Source of the DNA: JAABRB01 sp963735025
Lineage (GTDB): Bacteria; Pseudomonadota; Gammaproteobacteria; Burkholderiales; SG8-39
Assembly: GCA_963735025.1 (NCBI GenBank)
Contig: CAVTJG010000017.1
Coordinates: 186,001-250,000, forward strand
Length of the DNA: 64,000 bases
Direction: 5' to 3'
The translations under genes were made by a program, and so were the position numbers. The notes under the pieces are model-generated. The model did not search any database. It saw nothing but the letters and a program-made list of their open reading frames with translations, and was not told where the DNA came from. Shown here in pieces: positions 55,842 through 64,000 of this stretch. Position 1 is the stretch's first letter. Each line of letters begins with the position of its first letter.

Positions 55842-57188
55842 ATGCCCTCGACGATCATCGACTCCGCAATCTTTCAGGGGATCTTCAGCAGCGATGCGAT
55901 GCGCCAGGTCTGGTCGGACGAGAACCGCACGCAAAAGTATCTCGACATCGAAGCCGCGCTCGCGCGGGTCCAGGGACGCCTCGGATTGATCCCGCAGGAG
56001 GCTGCCGACGAGATCGTCAGCCACTGTCGTCTCGACCAGATCGACATGGTCAAACTGCGGCAGCAGACCGAGCGTATCGGCTACCCGATCCTCGGCGTCG
56101 TTTCGCAACTGAATTCGCTCTGCCGCGACAAGCTGGGCGAATACTGTCACTGGGGCGCCACGACGCAGGACATCACCGACACCGCGACCGTGCTGCAGAT
56201 CCGCGAGGCGCTGGACATCGTCGAACGCGATCTGAGTGAAATCTCGGCCGCGATGGCGAAGCTGGCGAGGACGCATCGCGACACACCGATGATCGGTCGC
56301 AGCAACCTGCAGCAGGCGATCCCGGTGACCTTCGGCTACAAGATGGCCGGGCTCCTGTCGGCCATCGAGCGACATCGCGAACGCCTGGCGCAGCTGCGCA
56401 AGCGGGTGCAGGTCGGAGAGTTCGCCGGCGCCGCCGGGACGCTTGCATCGTTGCAGACGGGCGCCATGGAAACGCAGGCCGAGCTCTGCGCCGAGCTCGG
56501 CCTCGGGCAGCCCGTGATCGCCTGGCACACGATTCGCGACAACATCGCGGAGGTCGGCGCGTTCCTGGGCCTCGTGGGAGGAACGCTGGGCAAGCTATCG
56601 ATGGACGTCAAGCTGATGATGCAGACCGAGGTCGGCGAGGTGTACGAGCCTTTCGCTCACGGCCGGGGATCCAGCAGCACGATGCCGCAGAAGCGGAATC
56701 CGATCTCGTCGTGCTACATCCACGCCGCGATCTCCGTCGTGCGCCAGCACGCCGCCGCGCTCATGGACGCGATGGTCGCCGACCACGAGCGCTCTACTGG
56801 TCCGTGGGAAATCGAGTGGATCGTGCTACCCGAGGCGTTCTGCCTCATGGCAGGAGCGCTCAAGCAGTCGCGCTCTGTGCTCGAGGGACTGGAAGTCGAC
56901 GCGAACGCGATGCGGCACAACATCGACCTCACGCACGGGCTTGTGATGAGCGAGGCGGTGATGATGGGGCTTGGCCCGTACATCGGGCGCGAGTACGCCC
57001 ACGATCTCGTCTACGACATCTGCCGCGAGGCGGTGAGCCAGCAGCGACCGCTGCTCGATCTGCTGGCCGAGCACCCGCAGATCAATCGGCACCTCGACCG
57101 TGCGGCGCTCGCCAGGCTCTGCGATCCGGCCAACTACCTCGGCCAGTCAGGCGTGATGGTCGACAGGGTGCTGGCGAGCCTGCGCTGA
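55842..57188 (+). CDS. Class II fumarase/aspartase superfamily lyase, 3-carboxymuconate cycloisomerase-like
   Basis: 448 residues. Superfamily signature GSSSTMPQKRNP with the mobile-loop serine. CHWGATTQDITDTA is the conserved region 1, and an intact C-terminal domain follows. Similar to PcaB and adenylosuccinate-lyase-like proteins. The next genes encode protocatechuate 4,5-cleavage rather than 3,4-cleavage, so a true PcaB role is doubtful. A C-N or C-O lyase acting earlier in the pathway is possible. Confidence 0.8.
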   Translation: MPSTIIDSAIFQGIFSSDAMRQVWSDENRTQKYLDIEAALARVQGRLGLIPQEAADEIVSHCRLDQIDMVKLRQQTERIGYPILGVVSQLNSLCRDKLGEYCHWGATTQDITDTATVLQIREALDIVERDLSEISAAMAKLARTHRDTPMIGRSNLQQAIPVTFGYKMAGLLSAIERHRERLAQLRKRVQVGEFAGAAGTLASLQTGAMETQAELCAELGLGQPVIAWHTIRDNIAEVGAFLGLVGGTLGKLSMDVKLMMQTEVGEVYEPFAHGRGSSSTMPQKRNPISSCYIHAAISVVRQHAAALMDAMVADHERSTGPWEIEWIVLPEAFCLMAGALKQSRSVLEGLEVDANAMRHNIDLTHGLVMSEAVMMGLGPYIGREYAHDLVYDICREAVSQQRPLLDLLAEHPQINRHLDRAALARLCDPANYLGQSGVMVDRVLASLR

Positions 57189-57307
57189 AGTCCGGCTCGG
57201 AGCACACAGGGCCGAGCGGCCCGGCCCGGCGGGCTATCTTGCGATAGATCAAATCCGGGATCGGTCAGCCGACCCAAAATGGCTCCTCCTACGTCGGAGA
57301 GTCCCCT

Positions 57308-57667
57308 ATGGCTTCGCACGCGAGCCACGCGCATCGCGACATCCCAGGCACGACGATCTTCGACGGCGTGCAGGCGCAGAAGGGCTATGCACTCAACAAG
57401 ATGTGCTACTCGTTCAACTCGGCCGAGAATCGCGCCGCGTTCGTCGCCGACGAGGAAGCCTACTGCCGGAAATTCGGCCTGAACGAAGCGCAGCGCAAGG
57501 CCATTGCAGCGCGCGACGTGCTCGGTTTGATCGCCGCGGGCGGCAACGTCTACTACCTGGCGAAATTCGCAGGCATCTTCGGGCTGAATGTCCAGGATCT
57601 CGGCGCCCTGCAGACGGGCATGAGCGTCGAAGCCTTCAAGCAGAAACTCATCGACGCGGCGAGGTAG
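57308..57667 (+). CDS. ligA: Protocatechuate 4,5-dioxygenase alpha subunit
   Basis: 119 residues. All-helical LigA subunit: GTTIFDGVQAQKGYALNKMCY, NRAAFVADEEAYCRKFGL and GGNVYYLAKFAGIFGLNVQD. It caps the active site of LigB in the heterotetramer. Three bases separate its stop from the ligB start. The ATG at 57308 is preceded by GGAGAGTCCCCT. Confidence 0.93.
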   Translation: MASHASHAHRDIPGTTIFDGVQAQKGYALNKMCYSFNSAENRAAFVADEEAYCRKFGLNEAQRKAIAARDVLGLIAAGGNVYYLAKFAGIFGLNVQDLGALQTGMSVEAFKQKLIDAAR

Positions 57668-57670
57668 CCC

Positions 57671-58513
57671 ATGGCGAAAATAGTCGGAGCGGTCACCACT
57701 TCGCACGTCCCGGCGATCGGCAACGCGATCGCCCGCGGGACGCAGGACGACCCGTACTGGAAGCCCTTCTTCAGCGGCTGGGACGGCGTGCACGCGTGGC
57801 TCGCGAAGGTGAAGCCCGACGTCGCGGTGGTCGTGTACAACGATCACGGCCTGCAGTTCTTTCTCGACAAGCTGCCGACCTTCGCGGTCGGCGCGGCGCC
57901 CGAATATCAGAACGCCGACGAGGGCTGGGGGCTGCCGACGTTGCCGCCGTATCGCGGTAACCCCGACCTATCCTGGCACGTCATCGAATCGCTCGTGGCC
58001 AACGAGTTCGACATCACGACCTGCCAGGAGATGGTCGTCGATCACGCCTTCACGCTTCCGCTGAAGCTCATGTGGCCGGATGCCGAGCGATGTCCGGTAG
58101 CAACCGTGCCAGTGGCGGTGAACACGGTGCAGCATCCCCTCCCTACCCCCACGCGCTGCTACAAGTTCGGCCGCGCGCTCGGGCGCGCCATCGAGTCATA
58201 CGGCGAGGACCTGAAGGTGGTCGTCCTCGGCACCGGCGGGCTCTCGCACCAGCTCGACGGCCCGCGCGCCGGCTTCATCAACAAGGCGTTCGACGCGATG
58301 TGCATGGAGAAGCTCGTCGGCGAGCCCGAGGCGCTCACGCGCTACTCGATCGACGATCTCGTCGAGCAGGCGGGGACGCAGGGAGTCGAGGTCATCAACT
58401 GGCTGATCGCGCGTGCAGCGCTCGGCGGCAACGTGAGCAAGGTCCATAGCAACTATCACGTCCCGATCTCGAACACCGCCTCCGGCCTGATGGTCCTCGA
58501 GAACCGCGCCTGA
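57671..58513 (+). CDS. ligB: Protocatechuate 4,5-dioxygenase beta subunit
   Basis: 280 residues, type II extradiol dioxygenase. The Fe(II) ligands line up with Sphingobium LigB: His12 (TSHVPAIG), the His in YNDHG and the Glu in GVEVINWL. The catalytic His is in GTGGLSHQLDGPRAGF. The LigAB pair opens protocatechuate to 4-carboxy-2-hydroxymuconate semialdehyde. The later Lig pathway genes are not in the window. Confidence 0.93.
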   Translation: MAKIVGAVTTSHVPAIGNAIARGTQDDPYWKPFFSGWDGVHAWLAKVKPDVAVVVYNDHGLQFFLDKLPTFAVGAAPEYQNADEGWGLPTLPPYRGNPDLSWHVIESLVANEFDITTCQEMVVDHAFTLPLKLMWPDAERCPVATVPVAVNTVQHPLPTPTRCYKFGRALGRAIESYGEDLKVVVLGTGGLSHQLDGPRAGFINKAFDAMCMEKLVGEPEALTRYSIDDLVEQAGTQGVEVINWLIARAALGGNVSKVHSNYHVPISNTASGLMVLENRA

Positions 58514-58537
58514 CCAGCTAACGCCGGTGGCCGGTTC

Positions 58538-58561
58538 GCGTCCGCAACATGATGCGGACGC
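58538..58561 (+). terminator. Perfect hairpin downstream of ligB
   Basis: GCGTCCGCA and TGCGGACGC pair around a six-base loop 25 bases after the ligB stop. No T tract follows, so termination would be weak; it could also stabilise the ligAB mRNA 3' end. Confidence 0.45.
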
Positions 58562-58709
58562 ACCCTCCACTATCGCGTAACGAATGCTCGGGGCGGAGTT
58601 GTGTTTCAATCTCGCCATGCCTTCATATGGAAGGCGTCCACGAGGAACGTGATCAGGGCCTCCGTGTGCAGCATGGAAAGCTCGCCGTGGCCAGGCAGGG
58701 GGGATCGAC

Positions 58710-59693
58710 GTGAAGGGAAAGATCGGGCTGGAAGAGCATTTCGCGATCCAGGAGACCCTCTCGGACTCCGCTGGATTCGTGCCCAAGGAGTACTGGGAGG
58801 AGCTGAGCGGTCGCCTGCTGGACATCCACGAGAAGCGGTTGCGCCAGATGGACGCGCACGGCATGGAGATGATGATCCTCTCGCTCAATGCTCCGGCGGT
58901 GCAGGCCATACCGGATCCGCAGAAGGCGAACGAGATTGCCCGTCGCGCCAATGACTTCCTAGCCGAGCAGGTCGCCCGTCGCCCGGACCGTTTCCAGGGC
59001 TTCGCCGCCCTGCCGATGCAGGATCCGGACATGGCGAGCCGCGAGCTCGAGCGCTGCGTGAAGGATTTCGGCTTCAAGGGCGCGCTCGTGAACGGCTTTT
59101 CCCAGATCCGCGACCCCAACAGTGCGGTGTACTACGACCTGCCGCAATACTGGCCGTTCTGGGGCGTGGTCGAGGCGCTCGACGTGCCGTTCTATCTCCA
59201 CCCGCGCAACCCGCTGCCCAAGGATGCGGCCATCTACGAGGGACACCGCTGGCTCATGGGCCCCGCGTGGGCGTTCGGGCAGGAAACAGCGGTGCACGCG
59301 CTCCGGCTGATGGGCTCCGGCCTCTTTGACAAGCACCCGAAGCTACAGATCGTGCTGGGCCACATGGGCGAAGGCCTGCCCTTCAGCATCTGGCGCGTCG
59401 ACTACCACAACGCCTGGGTCAAGTTCCCGCAGCCCCACCCGGCCAAGAAGCGGATCGGCGAATACCTCAACGAGAACTTCCACATAACGACCTCGGGAAA
59501 TTTCCGCACCCAGAGCCTGATCGACGCAATGATGGAGATGGGCGCCGACCGCATCCTGTTCTCGACCGACTGGCCGTTCGAGAACATCGACCACGCCGCA
59601 GAGTGGTTCGACGCGGCGAGCATCAGCGAACCCGACCGGACGAAGATCGGGCGCACAAACGCGATCAAGCTGTTCAAGCTCGGGCTCGGGTAG
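58710..59693 (+). CDS. Gamma-resorcylate (2,6-dihydroxybenzoate) decarboxylase-type amidohydrolase
   Basis: 327 residues, exactly the length of characterised gamma-resorcylate decarboxylases. The active-site residues fall at the same numbers: Glu8 and His10 (GLEEHF), His164 (YLHPRNP), His218 (LGHMGEG) and Asp287 (FSTDWPFEN). The enzyme family reversibly decarboxylates 2,6-dihydroxybenzoate to resorcinol. 2,3-dihydroxybenzoate or 5-carboxyvanillate-type substrates are alternatives. The start is a GTG at 58710 after AGGGGGGATCGAC. It is 196 bases from ligB. Confidence 0.88.
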   Translation: MKGKIGLEEHFAIQETLSDSAGFVPKEYWEELSGRLLDIHEKRLRQMDAHGMEMMILSLNAPAVQAIPDPQKANEIARRANDFLAEQVARRPDRFQGFAALPMQDPDMASRELERCVKDFGFKGALVNGFSQIRDPNSAVYYDLPQYWPFWGVVEALDVPFYLHPRNPLPKDAAIYEGHRWLMGPAWAFGQETAVHALRLMGSGLFDKHPKLQIVLGHMGEGLPFSIWRVDYHNAWVKFPQPHPAKKRIGEYLNENFHITTSGNFRTQSLIDAMMEMGADRILFSTDWPFENIDHAAEWFDAASISEPDRTKIGRTNAIKLFKLGLG

Positions 59694-59841
59694 GGTCTTT
59701 GTACAAGACTCCCAAAACGGGAGGCCCTCCGAGCCTCTGCGATACCGTTTAGGGAGATCATCGCGACTGCCAAGGCATCGCCGGTCGCGAGCGGGGAGAA
59801 GTCGGACACCCCCTAGGTGTATGCGATTGTTCTGGTGCTCC

Positions 59842-60333
59842 CTACATGAGCCGATAAGCGGCATGGCAAGCGACGCAGGCCTGGGTCACTTCATTGAGCG
59901 CACCTAGCGCGCGCCCCACATCGTCGTCAATTGCGGCCTCCTTGGTTGCGATCGCAAAGCGGCTGGCGGCATGGTGCATGGCTGTGCCTGCGTCCTGCAT
60001 GCCTTTCGGCATGTAGGGAGCAACCTCGTGCGCGCCGTGCAGCCCAAATGAGGACATCCCGAGCCGTTGCTCCGCCAGTTCGCCCGCCTTGTCGAATTGG
60101 TGCTGCGACAGGTACGCCTGGATTCGCGAAAGCGTAAGCAGGTGATCGCGCATGTTGGCGAGCTCCTTTACGCGTAGGGGCTCGGGGAACGAGACCAGCT
60201 TGCGAGAATCCTCGACCGGCGCTGAATGCATCTGTTCGTGACTCATCGAGTGCTGATCCTGCGCCGACACAACCGTGACACCGGCTGCGAGGCTGATAGC
60301 GCCCAGGAAAGCAAGAACCGTGGTTTGCGACAT
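59842..60333 (-). CDS. Exported cytochrome-c-like protein with C-terminal CxxCH
   Basis: 163 residues. Signal peptide ending at about VVSA, then a Met/His-rich stretch (QDQHSMSHEQMHSAP). A helical body with MRDHLLTLSRIQAYLSQHQF follows, and a C-terminal heme site CVACHAAYRLM like cytochrome c'/c556. A four-helix cytochrome with the heme motif at the very end is typical of that group. GAGAGGTGAC upstream of the ATG. Confidence 0.82.
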   Translation of the reverse strand: MSQTTVLAFLGAISLAAGVTVVSAQDQHSMSHEQMHSAPVEDSRKLVSFPEPLRVKELANMRDHLLTLSRIQAYLSQHQFDKAGELAEQRLGMSSFGLHGAHEVAPYMPKGMQDAGTAMHHAASRFAIATKEAAIDDDVGRALGALNEVTQACVACHAAYRLM

Positions 60334-60452
60334 GTCACCTCTCCGTGCCTGAAGTTGAAGCAGCCGCGTGCACTGCGGCCGCCACGGTTGCGAGCGCGAT
60401 CAGGCTGGATCGCCTCATGGACAGATTCCTCCAATCCCTTTCGGTTGGACGC

Positions 60453-60974
60453 TCATCCTTGCCTCGCACCGAAATGACCCGGCCCGAAGTGCCCGGGGCC
60501 AAAGCCGCGTCCCTGCCCCATGCCCGCGCCCGGCCCCGCCTGATCGAAGAGGGCCTGCTGTTCGGGCGTGAGCACGCTGTAGAGCTGCTTCGCCGCGCTA
60601 TCGACGGCTTGCATATTGTTAAGGCCCAGCTGCATGAAAGCGATGCGCTGATCCATGCGCTCCGTGTTCGTGCTCGGGGCGCTTTGCATCGACGCATGCA
60701 TGGCGACCATGGTCTGGGCTTGCTGCTTGATGCTGTCGGCGTAGGCCTGCCATTGCGTATCCTGTTCGGGCGTGATGCTGAGCTGTCCCTTGAGGTTCGC
60801 CAGGTGCTGCTCGGCACGCACCGAAGGGTCGCCGAACATCGCGCCTCCGTGCATGGCGCCCATCCGGCCATAGGAGCCCGGTCCCTGGTACGGAGCCTGG
60901 GCGAAGACGGTTGCCGCGAGTCCAGCTGTGACGGCGGCGGCGATGCCAATGGTGATTTTTGACGAGCGTTTCAT
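60453..60974 (-). CDS. Spy/CpxP-like periplasmic LTXXQ protein
   Basis: 173 residues. Signal peptide (ITIGIAAAVTAGLAATVFA). Two LTXXQ-type motifs: LSITPEQDTQW and SVLTPEQQALFDQ. A Met-rich N-terminal patch (GRMGAMHGGAMFG) and a Gly/His/Phe-rich tail (GHFGPGHFG) flank the helical core. Spy proteins are chaperones or repressors induced by envelope stress or metals. Divergent from the two-component operon. Confidence 0.85.
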   Translation of the reverse strand: MKRSSKITIGIAAAVTAGLAATVFAQAPYQGPGSYGRMGAMHGGAMFGDPSVRAEQHLANLKGQLSITPEQDTQWQAYADSIKQQAQTMVAMHASMQSAPSTNTERMDQRIAFMQLGLNNMQAVDSAAKQLYSVLTPEQQALFDQAGPGAGMGQGRGFGPGHFGPGHFGARQG

Positions 60975-61149
60975 GACTCTCTCCTATCAGATTGCTTGAG
61001 GTTCAAGCGTGGTTCAGACAACCCAATTACATCACCCACGCGTAACCGGCTGATGGCAGGAAAGAGGATTATTGTGGCGAACCGTGGCAGCGGGTTGCTC
61101 GGTAACATTGCGCGACAATTTTCCCGACGACTACGGGTATAACGCGTCC

Positions 61150-61872
61150 ATGGCTACTACCGACCACATCCTCATAGTCGACGACGAACTGGAGTTGCGG
61201 CGCCTGCTCTCCGACTATTTGCAGAGGAACGGCTACCGGGTGAGCACGGCGGCCGACGGCAAGGCGATGCAAGCGGCGCTGGATGGGGCGCGCGTCGATC
61301 TGATCGTGCTCGACCTGATGCTGCCCGGCGAGGACGGGTTGACCCTGTGCCGCGACCTCCGGTCCCGCTCGCAGGTGCCGGTCATCATGCTGACCGCGCG
61401 CGGCGAGCAGACCGATCGCATCGTGGGGCTCGAGATGGGGGCCGACGACTACGTGGCGAAGCCTTTCAGCCCGCGCGAGCTGCTGGCAAGGATCAAGGCG
61501 GTCCTGCGGCGCACGCGTGCGCTGCCGGAAAACCTGGAGCCCGAGGAAGTGGGGCGTTTCCGCTTTGCCGGCTGGCAACTCGATACCACCACGCGGTATC
61601 TCACCGCGCCCGACGGCGTCGTCATCCCGCTGAGCGGAGCGGAGTACGGTCTGCTCAGGGTGTTCCTCGAACACCCTAACCGCGTACTGAGCCGGGATCA
61701 GCTGATCGACCTCGGCTTCGGGCGTGACGCGGAGCGCACCGACCGCAGCGTCGATTCGCAGGTGAGCCGCCTGCGCCTGCGCCTGCGTGACGATGCAAAG
61801 GAGCCGGCGTTGATCAAGACGGTGCGTGCACACGGATACGTGTTCGCGGTGGCAGTGGAGGCGGCCAAGTAG
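61150..61872 (+). CDS. OmpR-family response regulator
   Basis: 240 residues from the ATG at 61150. The receiver domain has phospho-acceptor Asp55 (LIVLDLMLPGEDG) and the conserved Lys in YVAKPFSPRE. The C-terminal winged helix has LSGAEYGLLRVFLEHPNRVLSR and RSVDSQVSRLRLRLR. The stop overlaps the kinase start by one base (TAGTG), so the two are co-translated. Confidence 0.95.
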   Translation: MATTDHILIVDDELELRRLLSDYLQRNGYRVSTAADGKAMQAALDGARVDLIVLDLMLPGEDGLTLCRDLRSRSQVPVIMLTARGEQTDRIVGLEMGADDYVAKPFSPRELLARIKAVLRRTRALPENLEPEEVGRFRFAGWQLDTTTRYLTAPDGVVIPLSGAEYGLLRVFLEHPNRVLSRDQLIDLGFGRDAERTDRSVDSQVSRLRLRLRDDAKEPALIKTVRAHGYVFAVAVEAAK

Positions 61873-63221
61873 TGCGCCTGCTGCCGGGATCTCTCTTCGG
61901 TCGCGTGCTGGCGGTGCTGATTGTCGGCCTGGCGCTCGTGCTATCGATCGGCGCCGTGCTCCATTTGCGCGAGCGCAGCGACCTGCTGCAGCAGGCGGGA
62001 GCGGCCGGAATGGCGCGGCAGATCGCCGACGCCGTGCGCGTTCTGGATGCGCAGGACCCGGCGGCTCGCGCAAGCACTGCCGCGAGCCTCGGCTCCGCCT
62101 CGCTGAACGTGACGCTCGGGCAGACACCGAGCAATCCCGGAGATTCCGTGCGCGGCCCTCGCGCCGCGCGGATCGAGGCGCTTCTCGATGCTTACCTTGG
62201 CGATCGGCGCGAGATCCGGCTAGGGCCCGGCATGGGCATGCCGGCGATGCCGATGGGCGGAGCCTCGATGCCGCACGCGATGTCGTCCATGCAGCCCCCG
62301 ACCATCCAGGTGCGGCTGCGCGACGGAACGTGGGCGAGCTTCGCCTCTGCGGCACCGCAGCTTCACGTCGCCTGGCCCTATCACCTTCTCATCGAGGCGA
62401 TCGCCCTGATGCTGCTCGTGATCGCGGTCTCGGTCATCGCGGTCCGCCGGGCGACACGGCCACTTGCCGTGCTCGCAAGCGCTGCTGACGAACTCGGTGC
62501 GAACATCAACCGCGCGCCGCTCCCGGAAGAGGGACCAGACGAGGTGCGGCGCGCGGCGCGCGCGTTCAATAGCATGCAGGCGCGACTGAAGGACTACATC
62601 GAAGACCGAGGCCGGATCCTGGCTGCGATCGCGCACGACCTGAAAACGCCGCTTGCGCTGCTGCGTCTGCGCACCGAGGCGCTCTCGTACGATGCCGAGC
62701 TGAAAACGAAGTTCGAGGGCGACCTGAAAAGAATGGAGCAGCTCGTAGCCGAAACGCTCGATTTCGTGCGCACGCTGGACAGCCCGGAGGCCGCGCGGCC
62801 GGTGGACGTCGTGGCGCTGCTCGAAACCCTGAAGGCTGATACCGCGGCGTTGGGGTGGCGCGTGGAGATCGCGGGCCGCGCGAAGCCGTATCCCGGAAGA
62901 GCGCAGGCGCTGCAGCGCTGCGTCACCAATCTGGTCGAGAACGCGGTTCGCTATGGGAAGAGCGCCAGTATCGCGCTCGAAGATACGGACGACGAGCTGC
63001 GCATCCGCGTCCGCGACCAAGGGCCCGGAATTCCCGAGCGCGAGCTCGAGCGGGTGTTCGAGCCCTTCTACCGCCTCGAAGCCTCACGCAACCGCGCGAC
63101 CGGTGGCACCGGACTCGGCCTAGCGATCGCGCGCACCATCGCGCGGGCACACGGTGGCACCGTGACGTTGCGCAACCCTGAAGGCGGCGGACTGGAAGCG
63201 GTGCTCATTCTGCCGCGGTGA
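61872..63221 (+). CDS. Sensor histidine kinase with Met-rich periplasmic loop
   Basis: 449 residues from a GTG. Membrane segments are at about 11-30 and 172-191, with a HAMP domain after the second. The phosphorylated His255 is in AAIAHDLKTPLALLRLR, the N box is NLVENAVRYGK, G1 is RVRDQGPGIP and G2 is GGTGLGLAIA. The periplasmic part (30-172) carries seven methionines and one histidine in residues 121-140 (MGMPAMPMGG and following), a possible copper-binding site. Pairs with the preceding regulator. Confidence 0.93.
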   Translation: MRLLPGSLFGRVLAVLIVGLALVLSIGAVLHLRERSDLLQQAGAAGMARQIADAVRVLDAQDPAARASTAASLGSASLNVTLGQTPSNPGDSVRGPRAARIEALLDAYLGDRREIRLGPGMGMPAMPMGGASMPHAMSSMQPPTIQVRLRDGTWASFASAAPQLHVAWPYHLLIEAIALMLLVIAVSVIAVRRATRPLAVLASAADELGANINRAPLPEEGPDEVRRAARAFNSMQARLKDYIEDRGRILAAIAHDLKTPLALLRLRTEALSYDAELKTKFEGDLKRMEQLVAETLDFVRTLDSPEAARPVDVVALLETLKADTAALGWRVEIAGRAKPYPGRAQALQRCVTNLVENAVRYGKSASIALEDTDDELRIRVRDQGPGIPERELERVFEPFYRLEASRNRATGGTGLGLAIARTIARAHGGTVTLRNPEGGGLEAVLILPR

Positions 63222-63445
63222 ATCGAAGCCGGAATCGTTACGGCGCTTGCGGGTCGGACGCTCACTGCGCTGCGCGCCAGCTGCAACAAGCATTCAGGCA
63301 TCGGCGCACCGGCGTGAGCAGTCTTGGGCGCTTACGACCGTTCTGAAACAAGATCGATACAAAGCGCTGCGCGACTGAAATGAAAGCGTTACTCGCGCGG
63401 CCTACCTTGAACGGCCTTCCAGCAGAACTGACGAGGACAGGCCCC

Positions 63446-64000
63446 ATGAAACACATGAACGAAGCTGCCGGCTATCCGGCATCCGGCGCGACCCCCGAAA
63501 GCATGCTCGCCTTCGAGCAGGCGCTGCATGAATTTCGCTGCTATATCAACGATCCGGTCGCGACCGTCGACGACGCGATTGCCGCCAGCCCGTCGATGGT
63601 GATGGCGCACGTCCTCAAGGCGTATCTGCACCTGCTCGGCACCGAGCCGGCGGGTCTGCCGGTGGCGCGTGCATGCCTGGACGCGGCGGTCAGCGCTGCC
63701 CGCGAACGAACGCGAGAAGTATCACCTCGAAGCCGTACGCCGAATCACCTCCGGGCGCTGGCGCGACGCCGCCCGCACCCTCGAAGACCTGAGCGCTGAG
63801 TATCCGCGCGACGCGCTTGCCCTGCAGGCCGGCCACCTGGTCGACTTCTTCACCGGTGACTCGCGCATGTTGCGCGATCGGATTGCGCGCGCGCTCCCCC
63901 ACTGGAGCAAGACCCTGCCCGGGTACCACGCGGTCATCGGCATGCACGCGTTCGGTCTGGAAGAGACTGGCGATTATGCCCAGGCGGATCGGCAGGGCCG
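63446..64000 (+). pseudogene. TPR-containing protein, frameshifted and cut by the window end
   Basis: The start is the ATG at 63446 (GAGGACAGGCCCC upstream). Frame 1 gives FEQALHEFRCYINDPVATVDD and ARACLDAAVSA. A shift near 63700 continues in another frame with NEREKYHLEAVRRITSGRW and YPRDALALQAGHLVDFFTGD to the window end. This matches the start of a family of about 450-residue TPR proteins of unknown function. One base change would restore the frame. Confidence 0.7.

Overview
The window reads as a chromosomal segment of a GC-rich, Gram-negative betaproteobacterium. The signs are the divergent rluD/bamD pair with pgeF behind rluD, lipoprotein signals, a PEP-CTERM exosortase substrate, Fur-like and sigma54-like promoters, and a protocatechuate 4,5-dioxygenase (LigAB). 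I see no rRNA, tRNA, CRISPR array, insertion sequence or prophage. Taxonomy below the class is not determinable by eye.

Layout. 0-8 kb: housekeeping and envelope genes (ZIP metal transporter, pgeF, rluD, bamD, sugar-acid-type dehydrogenase, DinG-like helicase, secretin-N protein, NlpC/P60 lipoprotein). 8-12.4 kb: ferric iron ABC importer split into three transcription units (fbpA, fbpB, fbpC), with Fur-box-like sequences before fbpA and between fbpB and fbpC. 12.5-23.6 kb: nadE, an Old-Yellow-Enzyme running in frame into a broken SDR gene, a shattered HlyD-type adaptor, a YihY-family protein, a beta-hydroxyacid dehydrogenase and asnS. 23.7-27.3 kb: an extracellular-matrix-like block in which a subtilisin-like protease sits behind a clear c-di-GMP-I (GEMM) riboswitch and faces a PEP-CTERM protein with a near-consensus sigma54 promoter. 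27.4-32 kb: SDR, NMT1-like binding protein, cyclic-nucleotide-domain thioredoxin-reductase-like protein (frameshifted), truncated hemoglobin. 32-37.9 kb: a SAM methyltransferase and a DUF1326/DUF2182 pair that share a duplicated upstream element containing a dyad and GGGACA repeats, next to a large XRE-AAA-TPR regulator transcribed divergently from DUF1326.

37.9-51.5 kb, minus strand: fifteen tightly packed genes that look like one catabolic operon. They encode Rieske ferredoxin, a TauABC/SsuABC-type importer, a small HTH-like protein, a Rieske oxygenase, SDR, cupin, alpha/beta hydrolase, IclR regulator, TPP enzyme, aspartate-dehydrogenase-like protein, aldehyde dehydrogenase, VOC (extradiol-dioxygenase-like) protein and ferredoxin reductase. 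It is a complete three-component Rieske oxygenase with its own importer; the substrate is unknown. 54.9-59.7 kb, plus strand: a second aromatic block (FAS1-like dehydratase, fumarase/cycloisomerase-superfamily lyase, LigA, LigB, gamma-resorcylate-decarboxylase-type amidohydrolase). 59.8-64 kb: c-type cytochrome-like protein, Spy-like protein and a two-component system whose sensor has a methionine-rich periplasmic loop, then a TPR gene cut by the window end.

A striking feature is the number of reading-frame breaks (at least nine loci), mostly single-base shifts in otherwise well conserved genes, some compensating. Sequencing or assembly indels are the simplest explanation for most. The HlyD remnant and the TIR gene with an internal deletion look like real decay. 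Genes noted as broken should be read with that caveat.
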